The translations under genes and the position numbers were made by a program. This document shows, one piece after another, positions 1 through 14,000 of a stretch of DNA of 64,000 nucleotides. The first letter of the stretch is position 1, and each line of letters starts with the position of its first letter. The notes beneath the pieces were generated by a model. It worked only from the letters and a program-made list of their open reading frames with translations. It made no database searches and had not been told where the DNA came from. This DNA comes from Himantopus leucocephalus. Taxonomy: Eukaryota > Chordata > Aves > Charadriiformes > Recurvirostridae. The stretch covers positions 86,021,090-86,085,089 of the forward strand of contig RSEF01000003.1 of assembly GCA_003993805.1 (NCBI GenBank), written 5' to 3'.

Positions 1-1975
1 CAACAAGGACAGGAAAAGGTGTCATCAAGCCAAGAAACAAGTTTAATCTAGCTCTTAATTTACAGATATGCCCAACCGGTTTGCTTATAAATCAGGCAAA
101 ATTCAAAGCTATCACACCAAAAATTTAAACCATTTCCAGTTAATTGTGTGACAAAAATCTCAAGTTTCTCTGTACCAGCCCAGGTTTTGGAACGGAGATA
201 ATGACCAAACGCAAACTTCAAAATATTTAACAAAAATGTCAAGAAATGCACGCACAGCAGGACCCCAGCAAGGTTTATTGTGGATGTCTGAAAGAAGCAA
301 GCATGAAGCAACAATCCCATGCAAGGTAAAGCCCAGATATAGCATTAGTGGTACTAATGTCAGACTTTCATCTTCTCCCACTGAAGGGCCTGCACAGGTC
401 TGTTAACACCTACACAAAGAGGGGACAAAAGAATTTGAGTAACCTATTTCCTTTCCCCTCTCTTGAGCCCTGCAGAATCACAGAATGGTTGAAGTTGGAA
501 GGGACATCTGGAAGTCATCTCATCCAACCCCTTGCTCAAGCAGGGCCACCCTGAGCCAGTTGCCCAGGACCATGTCCACACAGCATTTAAATGTCTCCAA
601 GGATGCAGACTCCACAACCACCATGGGCAGCCTGTGCAAGCGCTCGATCACCCTCACAGTGAAGAAGCGCTTCCTGATATTTAGACCAGAGCCTCCTTTG
701 TTTCAGTTTGTGCCCATTACCTCTGGTTCTGTCACCAGGCACCACTGAGAAAAACCTGGCTCCATCTTCTTTACATCTTCCCTTCAAGTATGTATATATA
801 TTGATAAGATACTCCTTGAGCCTTCTCTTTTCTAGGCTAAACAGTGCTCTCTAAGAGAGTACAATCAAGCCAGACCAGGAAGTGCCGATTCAGGAAACAG
901 AAGTATTAAGATCCCATCCCTCTCCTTACTCAGTAATTTATAATGCCTAAAAGCAGTAAAGATTTGCCAGTATTCAGCACAGAACGATATGCAATGTAGG
1001 TCGACATAGTTCCACTGATGCAGGAACACAAAGCAGTTTCTTACTGCTAAAGCAGTGTCCCAAAGATGTTGAAGGGGCACTACGATTAGCACAGATGCTA
1101 GAGGCTAAACCTCACACGAACAAATACGGCACTGGAAGTTTATAACCTCTGAGACAACTAATGACCTAATAAACAGATAAGATCATCCCGAAGCATAATT
1201 CAGCCAAATGCAAGGAAAGAAAAGGAAATACCCACACTCCTCCCCATTTTGATAGACAAGCTCAGTTTTTAACATTGTGTAAGGCGGCAGCATTTTAGTA
1301 ACAAAACCTTTTCGTAAACACCACTAGATGGCACTGAAGGTTTAGATCGCCCAACGAGCAGATCTAGAAAAGGCTGGGGTTTTGAAGGGTCCTATAAATT
1401 GTTACTCTATGAAAGAATGAGGAAAGAAAACAATAAATCCGACATAGTATTCCAGTTCTAAGGCAACACAGAGTCTACATTTGACTATAAAGAGTAAGCC
1501 ATTCACCAGGGTTAGCTGCAATTTTTCAACAATAAGAGACATCTCATCCACAGAACAGCTGCTTTTCAGCAAAGGCTCTAAAACTTCCAGCTCCAGAGAT
1601 GACTACTTACACTATTTCTGGAGGACATAAAGGTGACTGGGTAGGTGGGGTGAGAGAGGAGGTAGAGGGGTGGGGGGGAACCACAAAACAGACTATGTAC
1701 ACTATATAACCACTTATCTATGTAAAAGTAAAGAAGTTTACACCTTCATTGAAAAGCCACTAGATGTTCACAGATTTAAAAATAAACTACTGTACATTAC
1801 TTTGGTAGTCTTTCCATAACCCTTTGAAAAAAAAAAAATAATCACTAGCAGCTCTACAGAAATGAATTGGGCATTGTCTATGCATGATTTCGCCCTGTCA
1901 ACTTCTTATCTTTAAAGTTTGATTGATCAGTATGCAGCTTGCTATATAATTATGATTTCTAGGGACACAACTTAC
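1..1975 (-). other. IBTK: IBTK intron 9 (partial), no exon seen
   Basis: This is the start of the intron following exon 9. It contains an inverted CR1 fragment (474-850), a G-rich stretch at about 1635-1680 and otherwise AT-rich unique sequence. No frame on the minus strand resembles the next IBTK segment. Confidence 0.75.
474..850 (-). mobile_element. CR1 non-LTR retrotransposon fragment, 3' end, reverse orientation
   Basis: The copy begins with AGAATCACAGAATGGTTGA, the reverse complement of the typical CR1 3' end. It continues through the usual tail sequence to a stretch resembling TCTTTTCTAGGCTAAACAG. It is 5'-truncated and non-coding, and has the same orientation as IBTK. Confidence 0.88.
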
Positions 1976-2099
1976 TCTTCCAGCTTCATCCAGTGCTAGA
2001 ATGCAAATCTTCTGACCCCCATTTTCTTTAAGATGCTGGGTATCTACCTTATATTCCAAATATCCCCCATTAACAAGAACTTTTTTAAGATTCAGCTGT
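1976..2099 (-). CDS. IBTK: IBTK exon 9 (residues 376-417), last IBTK exon in the window
   Basis: The 124-bp exon begins after the acceptor GTGTTCTTTCAG with the last base of Lys-376, then QLNLKKVLVNGGYLEYKVD and a segment ending ICILALDEAGR. The donor is GTAAGT directly after the Arg codon (phase 0). In related proteins the next exon starts with a V-F-C-W type motif. I could not find it on the minus strand between 1 and 1975, so the following intron is longer than 1.97 kb. Confidence 0.95.
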
Positions 2100-5000
2100 C
2101 TGAAAGAACACAAAAGGTTAAATTAGTATTTCTTCATTGTGTATTGATGTTGCTTCACGACAGAGTTACTTTTTTCATTTAGAGAAGCAGTAAAAATTAT
2201 AGATGAGGTAGTGACACTGAAAAATTACTGAAGTTTAGTTTCTCCCCACTGGTATTACTAACATAACTGCTAATAAATACTACTAGTAGATTGGAATTTT
2301 TGCTTTGCTTTTAAGTAAGTCACATCATATCCACAGGTTCTTCACAAAATTCCATAAATGAAAAACAGTATATGATTTAGCTTTGACTTTCAGCATTACA
2401 AAAATTATAGTGGTATAAATTTCATTTAGCTGTTTGTATGAAAAGACTTATTCTATCCCAGCAGGCTGTTTCTCAGGCTTTTGGTGGGTTTTGTTTTTTA
2501 CCTGATCAAAACCATTCAAGTTACCCTTCTCTGTTTCTTACGATAAGAGTGCACTACGTGGTATTGTTTCTCCAAGTGCCAGCCTCTTCACTTACAACCA
2601 CGTAGAAAATGAAGTATAAAATAATCATTAAGCTATAACATGTGAATAAATACTGCTAGAATTTGAAGTGAAGCTGAAAAGCTAACTGGGAGTTAGCTGG
2701 GCAAAAAATGCTAATTACCTCTTTAATCTGTTATTGCAAACTAAGTAAGAGAGAATGGGTTAAAATAATTTCCTAAATTTATGAGTCATGGGCCCAGTTC
2801 CTTCCACAAGCTTTACATTCAGGTGTTAGCTTATGGACCAGATGATATCATAAATTCCCCCTTGCAACCTAAATTACGCTTTATAACATACTATATCCAC
2901 ACAGTAATTATGAAATTCAGACTCCAAGTTAATGATTCAAAATCATAACAGCATAACTAAATGGAAGAGCAGATCTTTAACGCTTCTACCAAGATGCATT
3001 TATACAAATTCAGGCTAACAGATGGGAAAAAAAAATACCAGTTTGAATATTTTTAAACCTACGGCACAAAGTATTTCCTCTTAGTATGTTTGGGTTTTTT
3101 TTAATATCTTGGGTAAACAGCGAGCAGCACTTTAGCCTCATCTAATAACAAAAGCAAATAAACAAATAAACAAAAAAGATAGCTGCAGTTCATACGAGAA
3201 CTGCAAATGAAGAAAACTCAAGGAAGCACTGTATTATCTCTACTTTATGCATAAAAATCTTGAAAATAGCTTGCAAGTGTAAGCCTAGAGTGGAATCTTC
3301 ACCTGTTGTGCTTCATGACAAATTAGAAAAGTAACACATACTTTGAAGCCATCTTCTTGCACTGATAGTCTGCAAGCAAATAAATATCTCCTCTTTCAGT
3401 AACGCATACTGTAGCGCCATCGCTTGCAGAGACCAAGGACACAGAGATATCTTTATGGTGTAGAGCAGAAACTTGGCGAGGTGCAGTTACACATTTTTCT
3501 CCATTAGGATCCAGCAGATAACCTAGAAAATACAACACACCCCAAAAAAATCATTTGCTATTCCACACATTGTGCATTTACAGGACACTTTGCTACGCTA
3601 CTTTGAAGAACCTTTAAATTCTAAAAGACTTTTTAGGCAGTTAGATAATGCACCTTCAAAACAGTTAGACAGATAAGAGACCCACCACATATACTTGTTA
3701 GTTCACCACAAACACTGGAAAACATTCAAGATTTAATAAACAAAAAAAAAAAAAAAAAAAAAAAAAAGAAAGAAGTAAGGCATATTTTACAGGGATAGGT
3801 ATTTAATGTAGTTAGACTCTGCAGAGGTACTGCCTTTGATTCCAAAGAAAGAACCTTTATTTGATCATATTACAGTTCAAGACACTAGAAATACTATTAC
3901 ACTGGCATAAACTACAGATTATTTTGGCATAAACTATAGGTTATTTCAGCCATTGGAAGATACCAAACAAGCTTGTCACACAAATTACTCTAAGTGCACA
4001 TAAGCACGAAGGCAGTCAGTTACATAAAACAACAGACAAGGTTGGAGCTGAAATGTAAGGTCTCTGAAAACCTATCAAAAAAAAAAAGAAAATAAAAAAA
4101 TTAGGCCATTATTGCTCTGCTGCATCAAGAAACCTAACTACAAAGAATCTCATACATAACATAACTCTGCTCTGTGTGCACTTGTGTCTGCACCACAGAC
4201 TGGACCAGGGTACAAATATCTGGGAACAAGCAGCAGAGCTACCTCTAAAGCTGGCAGCAACCCTGTCATGTGACAGTGTAGTGTTATGCCAGAACATCTT
4301 AAAGAAGCAAGGTTTATTACCACAGGTCTATCACAGAGCCCAGCTGACAAAACTATACTGCTAACAATCCAGTTACTGTCTCCATATGGTACTGCACTGG
4401 GCCATGTGCATACCAGAATAATCTCAACAAGACAAGCAACCACAAAGAAACTTATATGATGGGTGCATATAAAAAAAAAAAAAAAAAAAAAANAAAAAAA
4501 CAACCAACCAACCAAAATATTCATTAGTAAGATACCTCTCTGACAAAGACAAGTTTTTTCACGTACCTTTGCAATCTTAAATAGGAACACAAAAAAGTGT
4601 CTGAACCTGATGTCAGAACTGATGCAGATTAACTGTAAGTACCAGAGCTAGCTAAGTTTTGTTTGTACACAGATACAGAACTGTGGAAATGCAAATCCAA
4701 ACCAATACTGCAATACCTGTTCATTAAAAAAGACAAAAGCAATTAAAATATCCCATTCATACAACAAATCAAGAAATTCACTAGTTGGTAATACATTTTA
4801 TTAGGTTCTTTCTTGACTTCATAATACTAAGTTAAGCAAAGATTCTGGTAATGGCGTTGTTGAAAAAAATTCTAGATATAGGCAAGCATCTCAGTTTAAA
4901 AAGTTAGTATGGAAAAAGTCATCAGTAGCATGTTTACATTGCGTGGCGAAAGAAGGACATAGGCAGAAGAGCTGAATGCTAGTTTATAATTTATTAAGAG

Positions 5001-8000
5001 CCAGACTGCTGGAAGGAGACAAGCGTGCCTTGGGGTTATGTGAAACACAAACAGCAACATTCTGTTTCCTGAAAGTCTTCAGTAGCAGGACCACATAAGA
5101 TATATGGAAGGCAAAAGAATTACAAGGAGTTCCAATAACACAGCTAAGTCTGACTAGCCCCCATCATCTCAAAATGTGAAAGTGACTGGCAGTAATGAAA
5201 AGTATTCTTCAAAAGAAGTGTGAAGGGATGATGTCATCAGACTGATTTAAAAAAAAAAAAAAAAAAAANCTTCTATTGTAAGAAGCAGATGACAGCTTTA
5301 GTACGAATAACATGAATAACATCTTTTAATGGCTGGGGTTTACTTTCAGAACGCTTCTACCTTACCTAGTTGGCCGCCATTCAGCCCCATGGTATACACT
5401 GCTTCCTTAGTCCATAGCACTGTATGGAATCTGCCTGCCGCCACTCCAATCACCATTCTACCTTTCAGGTTTTTTGCCTGAACCTAAGCACAAATCCAAA
5501 GTACATCTTAATATTAAGCAGCAACAGGTGAATTTCACATGTACAAACTTCTGACAATATTTAACTCCTAAAGTCATTAAGAATGAAGCATTGGTATCAA
5601 TCCACATACAGTCTAGTAAATCAGGATTATTTCAGAAGTTTGTCAAGTGGGGCACTATTGCACTAGTGACAATAAGAACTAAAACTTTTTTATTACCTAA
5701 TCAGAATTAGAATCAAATCTCCTTAGGCTGTCTTTATATGTAAGATGTTAAACAAGACATGTGTAAGACAGCCAGAGAAGACTCGGGTGCTAGAAAAGTT
5801 TCAGCTAAAGTTTCAGCTTCTAAATCCTAACACCCTAAACACACTGCAGAACACTACACTACTAATTCCACGCTTCAAATTTAACTTGATTCTCCAGATC
5901 AAGATGATCAAAGTCAAAGCAAACACCATGGATACATTACATTATTGAAGAGCATCCCATTGTACCCCAAAGCACTATCCTGTTGTACTTTGGGCAATTA
6001 TTCTTTCCTACTTTTATAACACTGGTAGTGCAATGTTGTTCTACTCTAGATGAAGCTTCCTTTCCATAAAAGGTACTGTAACTCTTATTTCAAAAGAAAA
6101 TTAGAAGAAGTTACAGATTGAGCACAGAAATATAATCAAGTTGCTGATGCCCATACCCTCTCCTCCCTGTTGCTATTCTTCCCAAAGCATTATGACTCCA
6201 GAATCAATAGTGCTTCCAGCAAAGGACACAACTATCAAACCCTGTCATCCATCATCTAGTGATTCAAAAGGAGTGAAGAGCATGAATCTCAAGTAATACT
6301 TATCTATTACTTCTACACCATTTCAGCTACAGAACAATTTGGGGAAGAAAAGGATTTCAGCAATTGTACCTTGTATCATACTTAGCACTACAAACTTTAG
6401 TACAGTTCAGGTTACAAACTTTATCACGACACAGGTAAGAATTTAAGATTGAGATGTATGGTAACACAGAACCAAGATTTTATCTGAACTCACATTCAAC
6501 TTTATTGTCCTGAAAAAGTTTAAAAGTTATTTCCACAATCTTCACGTTTTACTTTCTGTTAAAACAAACAAACAACTAAGCTTTGACTGATGTTACTTTT
6601 ACCTGTCTAGGAACACTGCAATTAGTAGGAGGAGGAAGAATACCCAGTTGATGGAAAGTATTTAAACCAAACGTGTAAACATATCCATCTTCTGTTAAAA
6701 CAACAGTATGATCCTTAGCTGCAGCTATCTGGGAGCACTGATGGCCAGCTAAGCCTTCCACGAGTCTTGGAACCTGAACGAGAAAAATAAAAAAAATTTA
6801 TTAACCAGTGGCCATCTATGAAACTAAAGTTCCACCAACAGAAAGTCATGACCAAATACTGAACTACAGCTGACAGCATTTGAACATACAATACAGTCAT
6901 TAGCATAATTACCATATCCAATGTAATAAGACAAACTACTTTCATTTGAAATGCATCCTCTGCTATCAGGGGAGAGGATTTTTGAACTACCTGCTCTGAA
7001 ATTAGGGTGGACACTATATCTTCAGGACAGCTGGACAAATATTAATTATTACCTCTTTTGTTTATCTTTTTGAATTACCATGAGCAATAACAATTTCTCC
7101 CTTCCTCCAAAATGCAGGATAATCCTAAGAAAACTCCACAGAATAAGGAAGCAGTTCTGTATCTTTGACTCTTGATGCATTCTAATGCAAGTTCTCCTTT
7201 ACTCAACTGGGTACTATCCCAATTTCAAAACAGCAATTTGCAAAAAAATTCTGATTTCATAGAATTGTATTTTTTTAAAAAGCGTTAAAAATTGAGCTCT
7301 AGTCTTCAGTACAACATTCAGCAACACAGTATCAAGTTCTACCAGATACTTGATATTAGAAATTTCAAAAAATTATTGTGCTCCAAACTACCAGGTAGTG
7401 TGCACAGGATAAGATACTGAAGTCTAAGAATTGTATTGTCATCATATCTTAGTCTTCTCAAATTTTCTTTTTGCGTATTGCAACAATGTGCTATTCATAT
7501 GAAAATGACAGGTGAGTTTTCACCTAATAGCTGTGCAAGTCTAGTAAGAAGTAACCCTACCATCACTTTCCATGCCACTACAGCTCCACAGTACTGCTGT
7601 TTCCTTTGCGCCAGCCCTCACACTCATCAGACCATACCACAAACCCATTTAAGAAGCCAGCCCAGCCAAAACCCATTTGCTTCCACTTATCTGGCATCAG
7701 CTAGCCTTTAAAATAACTCAGCCATAACACAGAAGTTTCACTGCAATAGCTAGCTATCTTAAATTAAAATATATGTAAATGCACGTTCTCCTACTCTCTG
7801 CCACCGCACTAGCAGTACTAGAGAGGGGTATTTTTCTGTTATTTGGTGGAGAGCAAGGGGGTTGGTTTGAAACTAACAGCAAACTGATTTTGAAAGTACA
7901 AGTACAGAAACCCTAATTCACTTTTTAGACTTGCTGTTTGAAATAGAAGATCATGCTAGACTACACAAGATAGCATACCAGGCATGTTTGTTCATCACCA

Positions 8001-11000
8001 TGACCCAAGCGTCCTCCTTGTCCATGTCCACATGTATAAACTTGACCTTTGTGGGAAAGGAACACAGAGTGGAATTTGCAGAGTACCACCTGAAAGAAAA
8101 AGGGCAAAAAAGGGGTGGGGAGGAGGCAGTATAGTACAAATTAATTTTCTTGGACAATCTGAAAACACCTACCAAAATTACCTTGTGAAGAAGTTCAGCT
8201 TTAATAAAGATCTGTTCGTGAAAATACAAGTAAGATACTAGTATTAAAGCACAGGACTGCCAAATCAAGTCAGAAAAACACAAAATATTTGCTTTAGATT
8301 TATTATGTACTGCCTTAACCTACTTGAAGAGACCTACAGTGTTTGTACTTATTTTATTAAGTTCAAACATGGCCCTTAAGGTTAAAAAAAGCTCAAAAGA
8401 CTGAGTTTTAAGGGCAACAATACTGCCTCAGAAGAGCCGAAGGACATGTTAAGACTATAGCACAGGTTGCCTGCCCTAAACACTTGTTCAAGTTGTACTT
8501 TAAACTTTCAAACATTCTTGAACTGAAATCCTAAGAAGTTACTAGGAACAAAATTACTGTTGCAGGAAGAGTGCTTAAGAGCACATGCTGCTTTCAACAC
8601 AAGAAGAATTTTAATTCAACATTTATCAAAGAGATTCAGTGTCCTACTTCAGTTCACTACGGGAGTTGCACAAGAAGTCAGAAACTCAAAACAGATACAG
8701 AACTATCATGCTTCTGAATTTATTTAATGATATACAAGCCATATATCCAAGGTAAATAATATAAAAAAAAAAATTCTCCCCACCAAAACGGAGAACCATG
8801 ATTTAACTGAGAGTGATCAGGGAGATGGAAAGCAGCAAGAATATAATACAGCAGCCCTACTCTAGTACTCCTTAGCTGCTCTAAGCTGCTTCCCAGATCA
8901 ATGGAAATTGATGCTTGCTGAGAAATAACTAGGAAGAAAGAAAAAGAGAGGGAAAACAACAACAAACACAACAAAAAACCCACAGATCCAATTTTTTTTT
9001 CATTCAAATTTTCAAAACTTGATAACATCTTCAATAATTGTTCCCACATACACATCCCCCCAAGTTCACTGAGAAACACACCTATATAATACTTTCAGAA
9101 TACCTGTTTGATATACACGCCATTCCGAGGAAAAAGGTCCACCAATTCAGGATGATGTTTACCCTGTTGACCACCATGACCCAAAGTAAAATTTATATTG
9201 TTTCCCCAGGTGTAGACTTCTGTGGGATCTGCAATGAAAAAAGTTCTCTCTGCAGCTTCTAAATGTACAAGTCTCGTGCATAATGACTTTGAAAATCAAC
9301 TTCTGCTGTTTCTATGTAAAATTTGAAGAGGAAAGCGGGTTTTTACCTAAAATTGAACTTTCAAAAGTTTTATTCTTATGAAAACGAAGGTGCTATGACA
9401 AAATATTTTAACATCAACGTACAGAAGATGATCAACATTACTTATATATATATTTTCCAGTTGCAGACAGAATATGCAAGCACTCCTCAGCAGCAAATTT
9501 ATTTGTTATGTTTTCAGAAGACAACTACTACTGCCTTAGATTATACATGCTTTGTTTCAATTTAGTAAAAATCCTTTCGCAAAAAAGGTTATTCTGTCAT
9601 GTATGAAAGCCATAAACACTTTCAAATCAGAGGTGTGGCCACAAACTAACATTTTATATTTTTTACATAATTGCTCAGTTACAATGATATCTGAACACCA
9701 TTTTCTGATAAGTAAGAAACTGAAATTAACGTGTATTTGATCATGTTGAGCTACTACTACAAGGACTAAATAATTTTAAGATGTTTTTCAAGGCAAAATT
9801 AAAAATAACCAAGACTCAGGATTTGTGTAACCAAACATATTTAAATTGGCTGGAAACAAGCTGAAAAGCACAAAATTAACTATGCAACAAGACTGAACTT
9901 GGGGACATGGAGAAAAGGGGAAAGAAGGGGGGTAGAAAAGCATAAAACAGCATAAAAATAAATAAAAGCCGCTGGAAAAACTACTCCCCTGTCAAAGAAA
10001 AACTTGTGTGCTCAGAGTTAATCTTACATACTAATTTCCTATTTGAAGAATTTGTATTTAGAATGACTGTAACTAGCTTATATCAAGCTACCTTGTCTAA
10101 AAATATTTTGAAGATTCAAGAACGTATTCCTCTTCTTTTCACACAAGACACACAAGTGCTGTGAAGTACTCTATCAAATTCAAAGACACTGAAGTCTCTC
10201 TGATAAACTGAATTGAGATAAAATAGAAAAAAATCACAGAATAGTTGAGGTTGAAAGGCACCTCTGGAGATCATCTAGTCCAACAACTCTGTTTAAGCAA
10301 GGTCAGTTGGAGCAGGCTGCCCAGGACCATGTTCTCTCAGGTTTTTAATATCTCTGTAGTCTCCACAACCTCTTTGGGTTACCTATTATATCACACGGGG
10401 GTTTTTTTGCCTTTCATTTTTTTTACCTCTAAGTCAGTCATTATTCCTTCATTTTTGCTACACAAGTGCATCCTGTGCCTACTGCCAAGATTCTGCACCT
10501 GCTGTCTTATGATATTAGCGACTCCACATCTTCAGATACCTCATAACTTACACAGTCCTAATTAGAAACAGAAAATATTGTCCACACTGGTACATACATT
10601 AATACACTGTTGAAACATATCTCCTTGTAAAATACAATTTAAGTTACTTGATTTCCTACCAGTTTTCTTGAAGACCACGTGGATTGGCCTATCTTTCATC
10701 ACAAGATCCAGGGCTGATAAGCCTTCTTTATCCTGAACATACAGACTAACACCATGCTGAAAGAGGAGAGGAGAAGAGGAAAACAAAATTAAAATTGAAC
10801 TTCACAGCTTTAAGTAAATGTTTAAGCTTTTAGGTAAACATTTAGGAAGCTAAACAAATCTTTAATTGAAGTTTAATATCGATGAAAGAAAATCTTCAGA
10901 TTCTTTCAAGTAAATTGTAAGCAGATCTGAAAAAAAAACCAGCACAGTTCTGTTCAACTGCATATACATCATGTCGATCTATTAACTGGGATTTTATTGT

Positions 11001-14000
11001 ATGAACACTGATTGAGCGATAAGGTGTAATCAGGGAAACACAAAAGAGATACACATGAAGATAAAGCACTGCCATCTAAGAAGGGCAAGTATTTACCAAA
11101 AATGCATTTACCAGCTTTGAAGAATACATTTTTGTATATCAGCATGTTTACAGAATCAGTTTTGGCAAGCTGGTGAAGTAAGAACATCAAAAACACCTAC
11201 TATGGCTTTGAAAACAAGCAGGAAACAGTGGTTCATATTTGCTGAGAAAGGGCAAGAAGACATGAACATCCAGACAAGACAGCAGCAAGGAAGCTTCAAG
11301 AGCACAAAGCATGAACAGGTCATTGCATTAGAACTTTGAGAGAGGTAGATATTCTCTGTAAATATCATTTTCTTAATACAAAAAAGTGCTGCTACACCAG
11401 CACTGGTTTTAAGGAAGTCAAGTGTCATCAATCAGATCACTGAAGGAAAGAATTGCAGGTGTCTCCAAGCAGAACTTAATGCATAATATGGCTGTACCTA
11501 TGTACCACAGCTCACGGCTAATATAAAAGAAAACCTTACAGAATTTCACACTTAAGAGGTAAACACATGAAATACAAAAATCAAGAGAGCACAATCCATT
11601 CAAGCATGACAGAAGGACAGGTAGCCACATCTGCAGTAGGGATTTTAACCTGTAACTTCATTTGGAAAAACACTAGCCAGAAGAACAACATACATTCTCC
11701 ACATTCTAAAGGCAACCCTCCTAGCAACAGTGCCAGTATTAATTTACTATATGACAGAAAGACCAACCTATTTTTTATGATTTAACAGGTAGCTGGATAT
11801 TCTTCTCTTTGGCAGGTGCACAGGTTATTTACAAGCAGAAAATAGAGGCTGCAGTGATACTCACACGATCTGAATTTGTAATAACAAACCCCAATTGCTG
11901 AGTGGCAAAATTTGTAGTTAGATACAGTCTGAGTATAAGACACGACTGCCTCTAGCCCACAACAGAAGTCTGTCATCCACACTAGTCGAGTAACCTGGGG
12001 GCTGATACTGGGGCCAGTACCATTTAACATCTTCACTAATGACATGGATGGGAGGACAGAGTGCAACCTCAGCAAGGCTGATGATGACACAAGACCAGGA
12101 GGAGTGGCTGATAAGCCAGAAGGTTGTGCTGCCATTCAGAGGGACCTTGACAGGCTGGAGCAATGGGCTGAGAGGAACCTCATAAAGTTCAACATAAGGA
12201 AGTGCAAATCCTGGCCCTAGGGAGGAACAGTGCCGTGTACCAATATAGCTGGAGGCCGACTGCCTGGAAAGCAGCTGGGCAGAAAAGGACCTGCGGCTCC
12301 TGGTGGACAACCAGTTGATCACAAGCCAGCAGTGTCTCCTTGCAGCTAAGAATGGTGAAAGCATCCAGGGCTACGCGAGGGAGTGTTGCCAGCAGGCATT
12401 ACTCAGCACTGGCAAGCCACAGCTGTGGTGCTGGGTTCAGCTCTGGACTCCCCAGTACAAGACAGACATGGACATACAGGAGCAAGTCCAGCAAAAGACC
12501 ACGAAAATAATGACTGAGGCATCTGACACACAAGGAGAGGCTGAGAGCGCTGGGATGCTTTGCCTAGAGAAGGTTGAGGGGGGGTGCGGGAGGATGTGTC
12601 TTATCAATGTGTATAACAAGTACCTGATTGGAGCCGGAGGGTGGGGATCCCAGGGACATCCAGTGGCAGGACAAGTAGCAATGGGCACAAATTGAAATAT
12701 AAGAAATTCTGTTTAAACCTAAAAACCAATTTTACTGGACTAGAATTAAAACATTGGAACAGAGATGTTTGACTCTCCATCCCTGGAGACATTCAAAACC
12801 CAACTGGACACAGTCCTGGTCAACCTGCTCTAGCTGACCTTGCTTGAGCATGGGGATTGGACTAGACAATCTTTAGAGATTTCTTTCTAGCTCAGCTATT
12901 TCATACTTCTATTCTATAATCCCTTCCTGTTGTTGCTATAATACCTTTCTATAATGCAGTACAGCAGTGAGACTTTGGTTAAGGAACTGGGAGGCAGAGC
13001 ACTGTCCATGACCTGTTTGTTTCTGCTTCTTAGAGGAATATCAGCAGAGCTAGCTATTAGAAAAACCTCACTCATTTATGCAACCGATAGAAAAGTAAAA
13101 TACACGTGGGGAAATCTGTACAGGCCTCTTGTAAGCAAATATCAAAAGATACAGATATACACACACACTAGAGAACTGAATACTTTTTCATACATCACAT
13201 ACAGAGTTTCCAGCTTTTGAGAGAACAGTCATGCACAATTCTCCCACAAACACCTACTTTTGTGAAGTTTAATGAAAACCTCCTCACTGTGTAAGAGTGC
13301 AGCACATGAAATACATATTTAACAGTTACCAGACCGTCAAGAAATAAAAACTACTGAATCCACAACCACTTTACTTAAACTGCCTGTTGAAAGCAGAGTT
13401 TAATGCTTACGAATGACTAGTCACTACAATTTAAAAAGGTTGAACTTAAAATGGAAAATTCTCTGCCTTGAAAGGTTTGCTTTTAAGTATTTCATTTTCT
13501 CACATGATTAAAGGGACCCTGAAGATCTCAACCATATGTAGCTCTTCCCTTTGCTGTACTTGGGACAGGAGGAACAGAAGAGGAATCGAAAAATGTACAC
13601 AATTTGCTAAGTGGTAGGGAAGAAGCAGCAACTGCAAGAAAGGAATGAGCAAAAGCCCTGATTAAAATATGAATAAAATGGGGATTCATTTAATAACACT
13701 TTCCATATCTCAACGTGCTTATCTCTCAAATGTAAGATTCACTTCTAATTATAACTCCATTTAAACTTTTATTATTTTATGTTCTCTAACAACACTAATT
13801 GGTATGAGCACTGAAGAGTCTATTTTTAGAGTATCTTTAGTCTGCTCACTCTCCACTTTTAAGATCCTGACCCTGATATCATCCACACAACCAGTCTCCA
13901 GGGAAGTCCACAATTAATCATGGATCCTTACTCAGTGCTAATTTCTGCATGGGCAAACGCAGACATCTTTTATGAACACAGAGACAACTTTCAAGTAAAT

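Larger units (their letters stand above)
2100..9103 (-). other. IBTK: IBTK introns between exons 4 and 9
   Basis: These are the introns 2100-3341, 3523-5365, 5484-6602, 6774-7978 and 8090-9103. All begin with GT and end with AG on the minus strand. They are AT-rich, with long A runs (about 3742-3767, 4471-4500 and 5249-5268, two of them holding an N). There are short local duplications at 3903-3948 (period about 22) and 5794-5817 (12-bp unit). No RNA gene or transposon was recognised. Confidence 0.8.

Noticed and set aside
4271..4300. Weak resemblance to the start of an avian retroviral LTR
   Set aside because: Only a few bases match. There is no second LTR, primer-binding site or gag/pol similarity nearby.
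4150..4590. 146-codon minus-strand frame
   Set aside because: It lies in an IBTK intron and reads through a poly(A) run with an N, giving a run of Phe. It has no domain and is not spliced to exons.
7951..8283. 110-codon minus-strand frame over IBTK exon 5
   Set aside because: It is in a different frame from the true exon, whose splice sites and similarity are unambiguous.
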